A stretch of 33,871 nucleotides of DNA from Phycisphaerales bacterium (GCA_022447205.1 JAKVBQ010000034.1:1-33871), one strand, 5' to 3'; numbered from the stretch's first letter, positions 1 through 8,695 are shown. Numbers and translations: made by a program. The notes: generated by a model from the sequence alone, not told the origin.

Positions 1-791
1 ATGGCCAGCACGATGCCGATCGCATTCCGGACTTTCTCGAGGTGCTTGGTCACGAGGGTCCCGATGTCCTGGTGCTCGGTTCCCGTGAGCCACTGGCCGA
101 GTCGTACCCCCTCCGGAACCGCATCGGTCGCGCGACGAGCAACCTCGCGATCCGAGCACAGTGCGGCGTCGCCCATGGTGACGTGCCATGTGGCATGCGG
201 CTCTACCCGCTCGATGCGGTCGAAGCCGTCCGCTGCATCTCCGGTCGCTACGCCTGGGAGGAGGAGTTCATCACGCGCGCGGTCTGGGCCGGCTTCAAGG
301 TGCGAAGCGTCGTCATCCCGAGCATCTATGCGCCGTATGGTGAACGCAAGAGCCACTATCGTTTCGGCAGGGACTGGACCGAGGGCATCGCCGTCTACCT
401 CTGGCTGCTCCTGGTGTCGCTGCTTCCGACCCTTCGCCCCGCAGCCCTCCGTCGCAACCTGCACGGGCTCGTGCGCTTTCCGTCACTCCGGGCCGGAACG
501 GCCATGGGCGTGCGCACCGAGCGCTGCTATCTCGTCGCCTGGTGCTTCGGCATCATCGTCCTGTCGCTGCTCGCCCCCTGGCTGCCGGGAAGCTGGATCG
601 TCCTGGGCCTGATCTTCTGGGGAGGTGTCGCCTGGCACGGTTCCGCCTGGTTCGTCGCGCTGGCACTTGCGGGCTACGCACTCGGCGCGTTCGTCGGGGG
701 CGTGTACGGCCTGCTGGTGCCGGTCCTGGCGCTGGTGCTCGCGATCACGCTGCTCATGCCGGCTGGTCGACGGGTGCCTGCGACCGGATGA
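1..791 (+). CDS. Glycosyltransferase family 2, C-terminal part (cut by left edge)
   Basis: The reading frame is open from the left edge, so the true start lies outside. The first visible residues read GQHDADRIPDFLEVL, which matches the DxDGQHdP metal and nucleotide-sugar region of GT-A fold family 2 enzymes. Further on, CGMRLYPLDAV and YAWEEEFITRAVWAGFKV resemble the acceptor-site and ExE-type catalytic segments. After the catalytic part come hydrophobic stretches (for example YLWLLLVSLLP, a leucine-rich span near LVAWCFGIIVLSLLAP, and a C-terminal one), so the enzyme is probably membrane bound. It converges on the acyl ligase and overlaps it by 38 bases. Glycosyltransferases of this kind occur in aryl polyene and xanthomonadin clusters, which fits its neighbours. 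The transferred sugar and acceptor cannot be read from the sequence. Confidence 0.8.
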   Translation, partial: GQHDADRIPDFLEVLGHEGPDVLVLGSREPLAESYPLRNRIGRATSNLAIRAQCGVAHGDVPCGMRLYPLDAVEAVRCISGRYAWEEEFITRAVWAGFKVRSVVIPSIYAPYGERKSHYRFGRDWTEGIAVYLWLLLVSLLPTLRPAALRRNLHGLVRFPSLRAGTAMGVRTERCYLVAWCFGIIVLSLLAPWLPGSWIVLGLIFWGGVAWHGSAWFVALALAGYALGAFVGGVYGLLVPVLALVLAITLLMPAGRRVPATG

Positions 792-2160
792 GCTTGCCGG
801 ACGGCGTCCTCGGCAGTGCGTCGACGATCTCGATCCGTCTCGGAACCTGATGCGGGGGAAGATGCGCTCGTGCGTGTTTCCTCAGGCTTTCGAGGAAGGC
901 CGCCTCGTCACCCTCGTGATCGGGCCTCGTGACGATTCGTGCCTGGACTCGATTCACCGTCTCGCTCAGCGGCAGGGGGGAGACCATGACCTCCACGACC
1001 GCCGGGTGTTCCCGCAGGACGTCCTCGACGTCGTTCGGATTGACCTTGAGTCCACCCACGTCGAACTGGAGTCGTGCGCGGCCGATGAGTTCAACGGTGC
1101 CGTCCTCCTCGATGCGTGCGAGGTCCCCGGTCAGGAACCAGCCTTCGGCGATGCGCTCCCGACAGGGTGCCGTCTCGGAATCGTCCAGGTATCCGACGAA
1201 CATCGCATCGCTCCTGACCATCAGTTCCCCGTCATCGGCGAGTTGCACGTCGACGCCACGGACCGGCGTCGTGCGTCCGTCGAAGCCCCAGGTGATCGTC
1301 CCGACTTCCGACGCGCCGTAGAGGTCGCCGACCTTGACGCCCCAGACCGATTCGAAGCGTTCCCGGGTCGCCACCGGAAGCGGACTGCCCGCGGTGTAGG
1401 CCAGTCGGAGCGAGGTGCTCGGGACGGGACTCGATGCGAGCGCGTCGATCGTCGGAGGAACGGCGGGAAGCACCGTCGCGTCGGAGACCAGCCGTTCCGT
1501 CGCGACGTCGATCTCGAGCTTCGGCATCTGGATGACTTCCGAACCCGCGAGGATCGGAAGCATCACCGCATGTTCGATGCCATAGGCATGGTGCATCGGC
1601 AGTGCGGAGAGGACCCGGTCCTCTTCGGTCAGTCCGATGGTCGCGTGGAGCGTTGCGGCCACGCGGTCGATCGCAAGAGCCTCGCGCAGGCTGACCCTGG
1701 GACGACCGATCGTGCCGGAACTCTGGAGGAGCAGGGAGGCGTGTTCGCCCCGATCCAGGGTGCCGAGTTGCTCACTCGGTTCGAAGCTCGCCTCGAGGAT
1801 CGGGAGGTGCGACCGTCCGGTCGGTTCGTGCCCGGCCTCGGTGACGATCCGTGCACCGGGGCGGTGCGCGTTGATGAGTCCCAGGACGTCCGCTTCGTTG
1901 AGGGGGCCGATGGGCAGGGCCCTTCGGCCGCTCCCCCAGATCGCGAGCACGGCCGCATGGAATCCCGCACCCGAGGGTCCCTGCACCAGGATCGTCGCCC
2001 CTGCCTCGGTCGTTCGGTCGAGTTCCGCGGCAAGTCGACGGGCTTCGGTGATGACGTCCGCGCGCGTGCGCATACGATCACCTGCCGCGCTTCTCACTGC
2101 CGTTCTCGTGGGATCGATGCGGGCCTGTTCGAGTGCCCGCTCGATCAGCGCCCTCGCCAT
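754..2160 (-). CDS. Acyl/aryl-activating AMP-forming ligase
   Basis: This is a 468-residue member of the ANL adenylating superfamily and probably activates an aryl or fatty acid for loading on the cluster's carrier protein. Visible core motifs are a P-loop-like SSGTIGRPR at 147-155, YGASE at 281-285, WFLTGDLA around 341-348 with the invariant Asp, the hinge region IGRARLQFDVGGLKVNPNDV near 359-378, and PSGK with the catalytic Lys456 near the C-terminus. The P-loop is unusual: the normal TSGTTGxPKG has lost its Lys and final Gly. I chose the ATG at 2160 because the frame upstream encodes arginine-rich shadow sequence and because this start overlaps the halogenase stop by 16 bases. It is the last gene of the operon. 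By context it most likely activates the hydroxybenzoate made by the chorismatase; that substrate is an inference. Confidence 0.85.
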   Translation of the reverse strand: MARALIERALEQARIDPTRTAVRSAAGDRMRTRADVITEARRLAAELDRTTEAGATILVQGPSGAGFHAAVLAIWGSGRRALPIGPLNEADVLGLINAHRPGARIVTEAGHEPTGRSHLPILEASFEPSEQLGTLDRGEHASLLLQSSGTIGRPRVSLREALAIDRVAATLHATIGLTEEDRVLSALPMHHAYGIEHAVMLPILAGSEVIQMPKLEIDVATERLVSDATVLPAVPPTIDALASSPVPSTSLRLAYTAGSPLPVATRERFESVWGVKVGDLYGASEVGTITWGFDGRTTPVRGVDVQLADDGELMVRSDAMFVGYLDDSETAPCRERIAEGWFLTGDLARIEEDGTVELIGRARLQFDVGGLKVNPNDVEDVLREHPAVVEVMVSPLPLSETVNRVQARIVTRPDHEGDEAAFLESLRKHARAHLPPHQVPRRIEIVDALPRTPSGKLIRSQAPVDQPA

Positions 2161-3518
2161 GAGGCCTTCAATCCGTCGTCTTTCCCGTTGATGACGCCTT
2201 CGAACGGCGAATCGAAGCTGATGCCTGCCATGGTCAGCATCGAATGGGGACGTCGCTTGCCGACGATCGGGATGCGACTGTGGAATGCCGCCATGACCAT
2301 GAGCATCTCCCAGCGCCACCGAACCCGGAAGGGGATCGTGGGGAAGACGCCGCCGGCGAGCATCGTGATCAGCGCGCGATGGGTCTCCATCGGGCCCTTG
2401 CCTTCGATCACCAGTTCACGGAAGGAGTGGTTGTAGAAGCTGCCGATCAGCTTGAGGAAGGTGTTGCGGTGTCGCTTCAGCCACTTGTGGTGTCGTCGTT
2501 CGGCGCGCTTCGAGGAGAGTCGGCCCTCGAGGACGGCATTCAGGAGCTGTCCCGCGTGCCGACCGCCCAGCATGCCGAGGGTCGCGCCGGTGGACCAGAC
2601 CGGATCGACGAACGCCGCGGCGTCGCCAACGAGGAAGTACCCGTCACCTGCGTAGGGTGCGCAGGTGTATGAGAAGTCGGAGATCACCTGATTGGTCTCC
2701 GGTCCGACCGCGTTCGCCATGCGTTCCGCGATCACCGGGCAGTTCCGGATGCACCACTGCAGCCGCTCGTTCGCCGGGACATCGATCTTCCTGGCGATCC
2801 TGCTGTCGACGACGACTCCGACGCTCGTGGTCTTCTCGTCGAGCGGGATCAACCAGAACCAGCCTTCTCGACACATGATCACCGATGCGAAACCGACCCG
2901 GTCCCCGCTCGGCCTGACCACGTTCTCGAAGTGCTCGAAGTAGGCGATGTTCTTGTATTCCTCCATGATCTTGCGGGTCTTCATCGCCCGGCCGAGGAGG
3001 GAGGCCTGGCCCGATGCATCGATCACGTGACGGGCGCGGACCTCGGAGCCGTCCTCCAGTCTGAGCCTGACGTCACCGGCGGTCAGGTTCTCGATTGCAC
3101 GAACCCCGTTCCCGCTCGAGATCTCGGCACCGCGTTCGGTCGCCGCGTCGAGGAGCATCTTGTCGAAGATCGAACGGCGCATGTTGAACGCCTGGTGCTC
3201 CGACTTGACCATCACGTCCTCGAACGAGATTCGCGTGAGGTCCGCCCGTCCGTCACCGAAGCCGATCTCGATCCCGAGCTTGACCCAGTGCGGGTGGGAC
3301 CGGAGTTGTTCCTCGAGGCCCATCTCCTGGAGCAGCTCCAGGGTCTTGGGCAGGAAGGATTCACCGATTCGGAAGCGGGGGAATTCCTCCTTCTCGACGA
3401 TGAGCACGGAATGGCCTGCATCCGCGAGGGTGATCGCGGCCGTCGCCCCGGACGGGCCGCCGCCGATGATCGCGACATCGTGCATTCGGTCGTCGCCTGT
3501 TCCCGTCATCGTCTTCAT
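2145..3518 (-). CDS. Flavin-dependent halogenase
   Basis: A 457-residue FAD-dependent protein. The dinucleotide-binding GGGPSGATAA is at about 19-28. GESFLP at 52-57 and a lysine at 80 in HWVKLGIEIGF correspond to conserved spots of flavin-dependent halogenases, where a lysine guides hypohalous acid. The diagnostic WxWxIP motif appears as WFWLIP at 220-225. The second FAD segment reads FLVGDAAAFVDPVWSTG at 295-311, and the DPxxSTG part is typical of halogenases and helps separate them from plain monooxygenases. The start at 3518 forms an ATGA overlap with the stop of the chorismatase, which indicates translational coupling. Xanthomonadins are halogenated aryl polyenes, so halogenation of the aryl head or the chain fits. 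Whether the enzyme uses chloride or bromide, and free or carrier-bound substrate, is not visible. A geranylgeranyl-reductase-like oxidoreductase is the main alternative. Confidence 0.83.
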   Translation of the reverse strand: MKTMTGTGDDRMHDVAIIGGGPSGATAAITLADAGHSVLIVEKEEFPRFRIGESFLPKTLELLQEMGLEEQLRSHPHWVKLGIEIGFGDGRADLTRISFEDVMVKSEHQAFNMRRSIFDKMLLDAATERGAEISSGNGVRAIENLTAGDVRLRLEDGSEVRARHVIDASGQASLLGRAMKTRKIMEEYKNIAYFEHFENVVRPSGDRVGFASVIMCREGWFWLIPLDEKTTSVGVVVDSRIARKIDVPANERLQWCIRNCPVIAERMANAVGPETNQVISDFSYTCAPYAGDGYFLVGDAAAFVDPVWSTGATLGMLGGRHAGQLLNAVLEGRLSSKRAERRHHKWLKRHRNTFLKLIGSFYNHSFRELVIEGKGPMETHRALITMLAGGVFPTIPFRVRWRWEMLMVMAAFHSRIPIVGKRRPHSMLTMAGISFDSPFEGVINGKDDGLKASWRGR

Positions 3519-4489
3519 GACGTTCCCGCCTTCACGACCATGGTTCCCTCGATCTCGACGAGCAGCTTGTCCCGGCAGAGTTGTGCGACCCTGAACTCGG
3601 CCGTGGTGGACGGGCCTGCGAGCTCGTTCATGATCCTCTTCCTGAGGTGGTCGAGGTGTTCCGCCTTCGGCACGTAGATCAGCATCGAGTCGAGCTTCGG
3701 GTCGTCATCCCCCTCGGTGGTCGCCCGGAGGAGTTCCTCGATGTTCCTGATCGTCTCATCGAGCTGTGCGTCGAGGTCGTCGACATGCATCGTCTCCTCG
3801 CCACGGACACTCGCGGTTCCACTGATGATGAGCATCCGATCCTCGAGGACGCCGGACACCAGTGCGCTCCTGATGAAGACCGGCGGCAGCTTGCCCCAGG
3901 TCTCCGAGTAGCGTTCGGGAAGGATCTGGCGTGGGTTGTCGACTGCTTCGACGACCACGTTCCCGCGCAGCAGGTGGAGCACCAGGTCCCGGCCCTCGTG
4001 ACCCACGCCGGAGGCGGGGGGGTAGGGATGCTCGTCATCCGGTTGTCCCTCGAATGCCTGGAACCGAGCGGCGTTGAAACTCATGTACCGGTCCTGATCG
4101 CTCTCGTCACGAGCATTGATGCCCGGAATGAAGTTCCAGATCCGGAAGATGTCCCGCTTCGGAATGCCATCGAGCAGGTCGGCGTAGGCATCCCGGGCGC
4201 GTTTGGTGAACTCCCCACCCTCCATCGATCGTGCATCGTGCAGGACGACGCGGCGATGGGTGACGTGCCCGTCGGACCATTCGGTCAGGTCGTGGTGTTC
4301 CTTCCGAAACGCCTTCGCCGGCTGGTCGTCGAGCAGTTCGCGTGCCCATCCCGGGAGATCATCCGGGGTGCCCGCCGCGTGCCAGGCCGGTGCAGGGTGA
4401 TCTGCGCACGTATTCGTGGTGTCGTCCTTCATCGTGGCGTGCGTCGGTGTCTGCATGGAGTTCGAACTGCTCATGGCCTGTGCTCGCAC
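3515..4489 (-). CDS. Chorismatase (FkbO/Hyg5/XanB2 family)
   Basis: This family hydrolyses chorismate to pyruvate plus 3-hydroxybenzoate, 4-hydroxybenzoate or a dihydrodiol acid, depending on subtype. Two family hallmarks are visible. One is RIWNFIPGIN at about 116-125 followed by RYMSFNAARFQAF, matching the RxWNyxpxIN...YxxFNxgRxxAF region. The other is the C-terminal RidA-like half with PPVFIRSAL, SGTASVRGEETMH at 223-235 and QLDETIRNIEELL. Length (324, or 319 residues from the internal ATG) is near the family norm. The frame can begin at the GTG at 4489, 5 bases after the ketosynthase stop, or at the ATG at 4474; neither has a good ribosome site. Its place between ketosynthase and halogenase suggests it supplies an aromatic starter unit. 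The subtype, and so the exact product, needs active-site comparison. Confidence 0.85.
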   Translation of the reverse strand: MRAQAMSSSNSMQTPTHATMKDDTTNTCADHPAPAWHAAGTPDDLPGWARELLDDQPAKAFRKEHHDLTEWSDGHVTHRRVVLHDARSMEGGEFTKRARDAYADLLDGIPKRDIFRIWNFIPGINARDESDQDRYMSFNAARFQAFEGQPDDEHPYPPASGVGHEGRDLVLHLLRGNVVVEAVDNPRQILPERYSETWGKLPPVFIRSALVSGVLEDRMLIISGTASVRGEETMHVDDLDAQLDETIRNIEELLRATTEGDDDPKLDSMLIYVPKAEHLDHLRKRIMNELAGPSTTAEFRVAQLCRDKLLVEIEGTMVVKAGTS

Positions 4490-4494
4490 CCAGT

Positions 4495-6672
4495 TTAGCA
4501 GGGTTCGATGACGATCAGGCCGCTCGTTCCCTGGAAGTCGGCCGCGACCACCGCGGCCGGAACGCCTTCTTCGATGGCTTCGAGCATCGACGCCAGGGGG
4601 CCGATCGCGCCCAGCTCGCTTCGATTGCCCTCGTCCTTGCTTCCGGGAGACGCGATGGCGAGTTCGATCTTGCCGATCGGGCCGGGACTCTTCGTCGTGC
4701 GTGGTGGGTGCCCTCCGGACCGTCGGAGCAGTGCGCGTCCGGCCCGAATTCGGTCACTGAGGCTGTTGCTCGAGGGCCAGGCCAGTCCGGTATCGGCGAG
4801 TCGCGCGACCACCTTCGCGTCCCGTGCACGTGCGGCCGATGCCCCTTCGAGCACGAACGCGATCGCGCCGGAGCCGACCGTCTGGGCGCTCCCATCCGGG
4901 CGGAGCAGGAGTCCCTGAAGCTCCATGACCTCCCGGATGATCGAGTGCGACTCCTCGACGCCGATGACCAGGGCGCGTTCCGCCAGTCCGTTCTGGATGC
5001 GGAGCCTGGCCAGGTGCAGCGCCTCGAGTGCCGCGGTTCGCGATCCGATGACCGTCAGCGTCGCGCCGCCGATCCCGAGTGCGAGGCTGGCCTGTGCGCT
5101 GCCGATGTTCGGCACGCTCTCGGCGAACATCAGTGGATTGCCATGTTCGATCCCGGACTCGATGAGGTCGCTGTAGTAGTCGAGCGAATACCCGATCGCG
5201 CCGTGAAACGATCCGATGAGCGCATCGGATGACGACAGTTCCTCGGTGGTCAGTTCCGCGTCATCCACGGCGAGTCGCCCGACCGCCCTGGCCAGGCAGG
5301 AGATCTGTGCGAGTCTTCTCGTCGCACGTGGGTCATCGAGTCCTTCCAGTGCGGAGTTCTCCACCGAACCTGCAAGGTCATGAAGTCCCTGCCCCGATGC
5401 CGGTCCGCTTCGTGCTCCGATGCCCGGGAGCAATGCACCGATTCCGGTCAGGACCACGTCCTCCTCCATGACCCGTCTCGTCGGGGCCGGCGTCCCCGCA
5501 CGATTGACCGTCAGGCAGGCATCCGCACCACCGAAGCCGAGCGAGAGGATCGCGAGGCGATCGACCGAGGCATTCGGTGCCTCGCCTCGAAGCAGGTTGA
5601 GTCGCGGGAAGTTCTCGGTGTCGGTCGTCCCGTCGGCGGTGGTCAGGAGCTTCGCGTCGTCGAGTGCGGTGAGACCGAGCACCAGTTCGAGCGCACCGGC
5701 TGCGCCAAGGGTGTGACCAAGCCGGCTCTTGAGCGCGGTGATCGGTGTCTTCTCGAGGTCGGTCCCGAGCGCCCTCTCGTAGGCCGCGTACTCGGCACCG
5801 TCGTTCGCGGGCGTCGCCGTGGCATGCGCGAGGATCCATCCCGGAGGTGCCTCCGTGCCCGCCGTCAGCGCACTGGCCATCGCGCGCGCCGCGCCCTTTC
5901 CTTCCGGTTGGGGCTGCGTGAGGTGGTAGGCGTCGGAACACTCGCCGGATCCGTCGAGCAGGCCCAGGATCCCGGCCTCCCGACGTTCCGCGTCATCGAC
6001 TCGTTCGAGGATCACCACGCCGTAGCCTTCGCCGACCTTCATGCCGACCCGGTCGGCCTCGAACGGCATGGTTCGATCGGGTGCGACGAGTCGGAGGCTC
6101 ATGAAGCCGCCCAGCGAGAATTCACTGATCGGGTCGTACCCGCCCGCGATCACCAGGTCCGCTTCACCGGACTCCAGCAACAGCGCGCCGTTGATGATCG
6201 CGGTGAGGCCGGAAGCACAGGCTGCGGAAAGGGAGATGGCACCGAGGGGCAGGCCGGTTCCCTCGAGGCTGTAGCGGCTGACCGAACTGTTGTTCAGTCG
6301 GGCATAGGCCTTGATGTCCTTCCTGCGCAGTCCGTCGCCGAAGTGCCTGATCCCGCCCAGGGTGGTGCCGAGGACGACTGCGGTCCTTTCCGGAAGTCTT
6401 CCGGTCCAGCCTCCATCCTCGATGGCGTCCTTGATCGCCTGCTGCAGGTACCGTTCCGCCCGATCCGGTCGACAACCGATCTTCTCGTCGAGATCGAGTG
6501 CCTGAGCGACCCTGGGATTGTCCTCCGGATGGTTCTCGAGTCCGTCGCCCTCGGAGAATCCGGTTTCGCCGGAGAGGATTCGACGCACCGCGGCATGGCG
6601 ATCGGTCCCGACCGCACAGATGGCGGAGGCTCCGGTGATCGCGATCGAGGGGGAGACTCGCGTCGACGTCAT
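4495..6672 (-). CDS. Ketosynthase fused to a ketosynthase-like chain-length-factor domain
   Basis: A 725-residue protein with two consecutive beta-ketoacyl synthase-fold halves. The first (about 5-392) has an intact triad: Cys152 in SAACASGLTA, His283 in HATATPANDG, and His320 in KSRLGHTLGAAG, with the usual GFGGADACL end. The second half (about 403-725) keeps the fold signature (VVLTGIGALLPGIG, SVPNIGSAQASLALGIGGA, LVIGVEE) but at the active-site position reads VIGSRTAAL, so the cysteine is gone. The second histidine region is reduced to GAIGPLASMLEA and GTSGLIVIEPC closes the protein. This is the pattern of a ketosynthase with its chain-length factor, which aryl polyene and type II polyketide systems usually encode as two proteins. 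The start overlaps the dehydratase stop as ATGA. The protein probably extends the ACP-bound starter by malonyl units. Confidence 0.87.
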   Translation of the reverse strand: MTSTRVSPSIAITGASAICAVGTDRHAAVRRILSGETGFSEGDGLENHPEDNPRVAQALDLDEKIGCRPDRAERYLQQAIKDAIEDGGWTGRLPERTAVVLGTTLGGIRHFGDGLRRKDIKAYARLNNSSVSRYSLEGTGLPLGAISLSAACASGLTAIINGALLLESGEADLVIAGGYDPISEFSLGGFMSLRLVAPDRTMPFEADRVGMKVGEGYGVVILERVDDAERREAGILGLLDGSGECSDAYHLTQPQPEGKGAARAMASALTAGTEAPPGWILAHATATPANDGAEYAAYERALGTDLEKTPITALKSRLGHTLGAAGALELVLGLTALDDAKLLTTADGTTDTENFPRLNLLRGEAPNASVDRLAILSLGFGGADACLTVNRAGTPAPTRRVMEEDVVLTGIGALLPGIGARSGPASGQGLHDLAGSVENSALEGLDDPRATRRLAQISCLARAVGRLAVDDAELTTEELSSSDALIGSFHGAIGYSLDYYSDLIESGIEHGNPLMFAESVPNIGSAQASLALGIGGATLTVIGSRTAALEALHLARLRIQNGLAERALVIGVEESHSIIREVMELQGLLLRPDGSAQTVGSGAIAFVLEGASAARARDAKVVARLADTGLAWPSSNSLSDRIRAGRALLRRSGGHPPRTTKSPGPIGKIELAIASPGSKDEGNRSELGAIGPLASMLEAIEEGVPAAVVAADFQGTSGLIVIEPC

Positions 6673-7097
6673 GCGTCCGCCTCATCGTGTTCGCCGACCA
6701 GCAGGCCGAGGGTGCCTTCGGCACAACGTGCCCCCTCGACGGACGCCGCCACCTCGAGGAGGTGCAGCTGGCCGATGCTTCGAATGAGCCTGGCGTCGAG
6801 TTCGATCGATGCTGGTGGGGTCACCGGAGTTCGGAAGCGCATGTCCGAGGACACCAGCATGCCGCCCGTCCGTTCCTCGCCGGGGTCCGCGGCAAGGCCC
6901 GCGGCCTGCGCGAGCGCCTCGGTGATCAGCACGCCCGGTACCAGGGGCTTGTCGGGAAAGTGACCTTCGAGGAACCACTCGTCACCCCGGACGTCCCAGC
7001 TCGCGACGACATGTTCCGGTTCCAGGGTCAGGATCCTGGAGACGAAGAGGAAGGGGCGCTGGTGTGGAAGGCGCTCGATCAGGTGATCAAGGGACAT
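6669..7097 (-). CDS. FabZ-like 3-hydroxyacyl-ACP dehydratase
   Basis: A 142-residue single hotdog-fold protein. The stretch LPHQRPFLFVSRI at 10-22 and WFLEGHFPDKPLVPGVL at 41-57 followed by ITEALAQAAG match FabZ closely. His46 in GHFP and Glu60 are the expected catalytic residues. It would remove water from the 3-hydroxyacyl-ACP to give a trans double bond. In aryl polyene pathways repeated ketosynthase, ketoreductase and dehydratase cycles without an enoyl reductase build the conjugated chain; no enoyl reductase is seen here, which is consistent. The gene is 24 bases downstream of the ACP and overlaps the ketosynthase start by 4 bases. Confidence 0.85.
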   Translation of the reverse strand: MSLDHLIERLPHQRPFLFVSRILTLEPEHVVASWDVRGDEWFLEGHFPDKPLVPGVLITEALAQAAGLAADPGEERTGGMLVSSDMRFRTPVTPPASIELDARLIRSIGQLHLLEVAASVEGARCAEGTLGLLVGEHDEADA

Positions 7098-7121
7098 GGC
7101 TCTGTTCCGTCCTGGTATCGA

Positions 7122-7400
7122 TCAGGATCCGGAAGCGTCGGGACCCATCTCGTCGACCACGAAGGCGACGAAGTGGTCGATGGTCTCCATCGACTCCTTG
7201 CCGAGCTTCTTGTTCGGGAGCTTGACGCCCAGCCGCTTCTCCACGCCGCTGACCATCATCAGCGCATCAAGTGAATCAAGGCCGAGGGTGCCGTCGAAGA
7301 GGGGGGTGTTCCGGTCGAACTGGGCATCACCCAGCTTCAGGTCCTCGCGGAGCACGACCTCCACGGTCGAGTAGATGTCTTCGGTGTGTGTGTCACTCAT
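7122..7400 (-). CDS. Acyl carrier protein
   Basis: A 92-residue acidic helical protein with the phosphopantetheine site LGLDSLDALMM, where Ser43 is the attachment point. Size and motif are typical of type II acyl carrier proteins. It lies directly upstream of the dehydratase and ketosynthase in the operon, so it is probably the carrier on which the chain is started and extended. Classical aryl polyene clusters usually contain two carriers; only this one is in the operon part visible here. A second carrier gene exists at 19929-20201 in the separate P450 locus. An 8-base palindrome TGACGTCA lies at 7415-7422 just upstream, in the 26-base gap after the permease gene. Confidence 0.92.
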   Translation of the reverse strand: MSDTHTEDIYSTVEVVLREDLKLGDAQFDRNTPLFDGTLGLDSLDALMMVSGVEKRLGVKLPNKKLGKESMETIDHFVAFVVDEMGPDASGS

Positions 7401-7426
7401 GGCGTGTGGTGTCCTGACGTCACATA

Positions 7427-8695
7427 CTAGGTTCTAGAGCGGAAGATGGCACTGGCGAGGACCAGACCCCCGATGGAGGTCCCCAGGAGAACGAGCAGGG
7501 CATGGCCGATCCGTTCGATCGCCTCCCCGATCGATTCCCCGGGGGAGACGTACCAGAGGACCTGCTGGAAGGCTTCGATCGCCCACCAGTTGAAGGCGAA
7601 TGCGCCTGCATCCTGCAGGTACCCGGGAAGCATGAAGCTCGGGACCATGCTGCCGCCCAGGGCGCTGAGGAGGAGCACGATGATCGTGGAGAGCGTCGAC
7701 TGCTGACGCCGGGTCGAGCAGGGCACGGTGACGATCAGGCCGAGTCCCGATGCGGCGGCGGCGGCGAGTGGCACCAGGCATGCCAGCTGCACCAGCTGGA
7801 CGGTCTCGGTGAAGGAGACCTTGAAGATGAACGCCGCCCAGGCAAGCATGATGATGAACTGGGCGATGCCGATGATCGTCGAGAAGTAGAACCGGCCGAG
7901 GATCATCTGGGTGGGGCTGATGCCGAGAGCGGACAGACGACCGGTCAGCCCGTTCTCCCGTTCCTCGAGGAGAGAGCCGCAGATGGTCGAGGCGGAGAAC
8001 ATCAGGAACATCATGCCGATAGCCCCGGTGTAGTAGGTCACCAGTGACTGGTCGCCCTGCTTGGTGCTCGAGGAGATCGCCTTGATCGGGATGGTGCTGG
8101 TGTTCATCGGGATCACGGTGCTGCCTTCCGGCTGGGTGCCGGTCTCGGCAGCCTTCGACAACATGGTTCTGAGCATCTTCTGTCGCTCGGTCAGCGGGCC
8201 GGCCATCTGCTCCAGAACCTCGAGTTGTCGAGCGATCAGTGCGGGAGCCAGACCTCGGCCGGCGGCCTCGAGCAGCTTGCCCTGCGCGAGTTCCGGTGCG
8301 ACCGGGTTGGAGGTGTCGTAATAGAGTTCGAGGGCGAGGGGCTTGCCTTCTTCCAGCAACGAGCTTCCGAACCCCTTCGGGATGACCACTGCTCCCGGGT
8401 AGGTGCCCTTGCGAACGATGAACATCGCCGCGTTCGAGTCGTCACCCTTGAGGGGGACCAGCTGCATGCGGTCGTTTCCGCTCTCGACGGCCTTGATCAG
8501 TGCAGCGCTCTGGATGGACTGGTCCAGATCGAGGATGCCGATCTTGATCTTGATGTTCATCCCGGACCCGAGTCCCCCGAAGGCCATGCCGAACATGGTG
8601 AGGAACGCGATCGGCACCAGGATGAACATGCCGAGCCCGAGGCGATCGCGGCGGAGCAGCTTCCACTGGATGCCGAGCACCACCAGGGTCTTCAT
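7427..8695 (-). CDS. ABC-2 type transporter permease
   Basis: A 422-residue integral membrane protein with ABC-2 permease layout: one N-terminal membrane segment (MFILVPIAFLTMFGMAF), a large extracytoplasmic domain of about 190 residues, then about five hydrophobic segments in the C-terminal half, including the family-typical LLEERENGLTGRLSALGISP loop. It probably pairs with the ATPase at 10487-11407 to export the cluster's product or its lipid-linked form. The start is the ATG at 8695 because it makes an ATGA overlap with the upstream acyltransferase stop; 17 extra codons upstream in the frame are antisense-like and unlikely to be used. Aryl polyene loci more often use an MMPL/RND-type exporter, so an ABC system here is a variation. 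Confidence 0.85.
   Translation of the reverse strand: MKTLVVLGIQWKLLRRDRLGLGMFILVPIAFLTMFGMAFGGLGSGMNIKIKIGILDLDQSIQSAALIKAVESGNDRMQLVPLKGDDSNAAMFIVRKGTYPGAVVIPKGFGSSLLEEGKPLALELYYDTSNPVAPELAQGKLLEAAGRGLAPALIARQLEVLEQMAGPLTERQKMLRTMLSKAAETGTQPEGSTVIPMNTSTIPIKAISSSTKQGDQSLVTYYTGAIGMMFLMFSASTICGSLLEERENGLTGRLSALGISPTQMILGRFYFSTIIGIAQFIIMLAWAAFIFKVSFTETVQLVQLACLVPLAAAAASGLGLIVTVPCSTRRQQSTLSTIIVLLLSALGGSMVPSFMLPGYLQDAGAFAFNWWAIEAFQQVLWYVSPGESIGEAIERIGHALLVLLGTSIGGLVLASAIFRSRT

Noticed and set aside
625-2436. 603-codon open frame on the plus strand
   Set aside because: It lies antisense to the ligase and part of the halogenase, has arginine-rich low-information sequence and no motif; it is a shadow of high-GC coding DNA.
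2145-3518. Geranylgeranyl reductase or simple monooxygenase
   Set aside because: The WxWxIP motif, GESFLP and the lysine at 80 together favour a halogenase; not fully excluded.
5380-6963. 527-codon open frame on the plus strand
   Set aside because: It is antisense to the ketosynthase fusion and dehydratase, which have full catalytic motifs.
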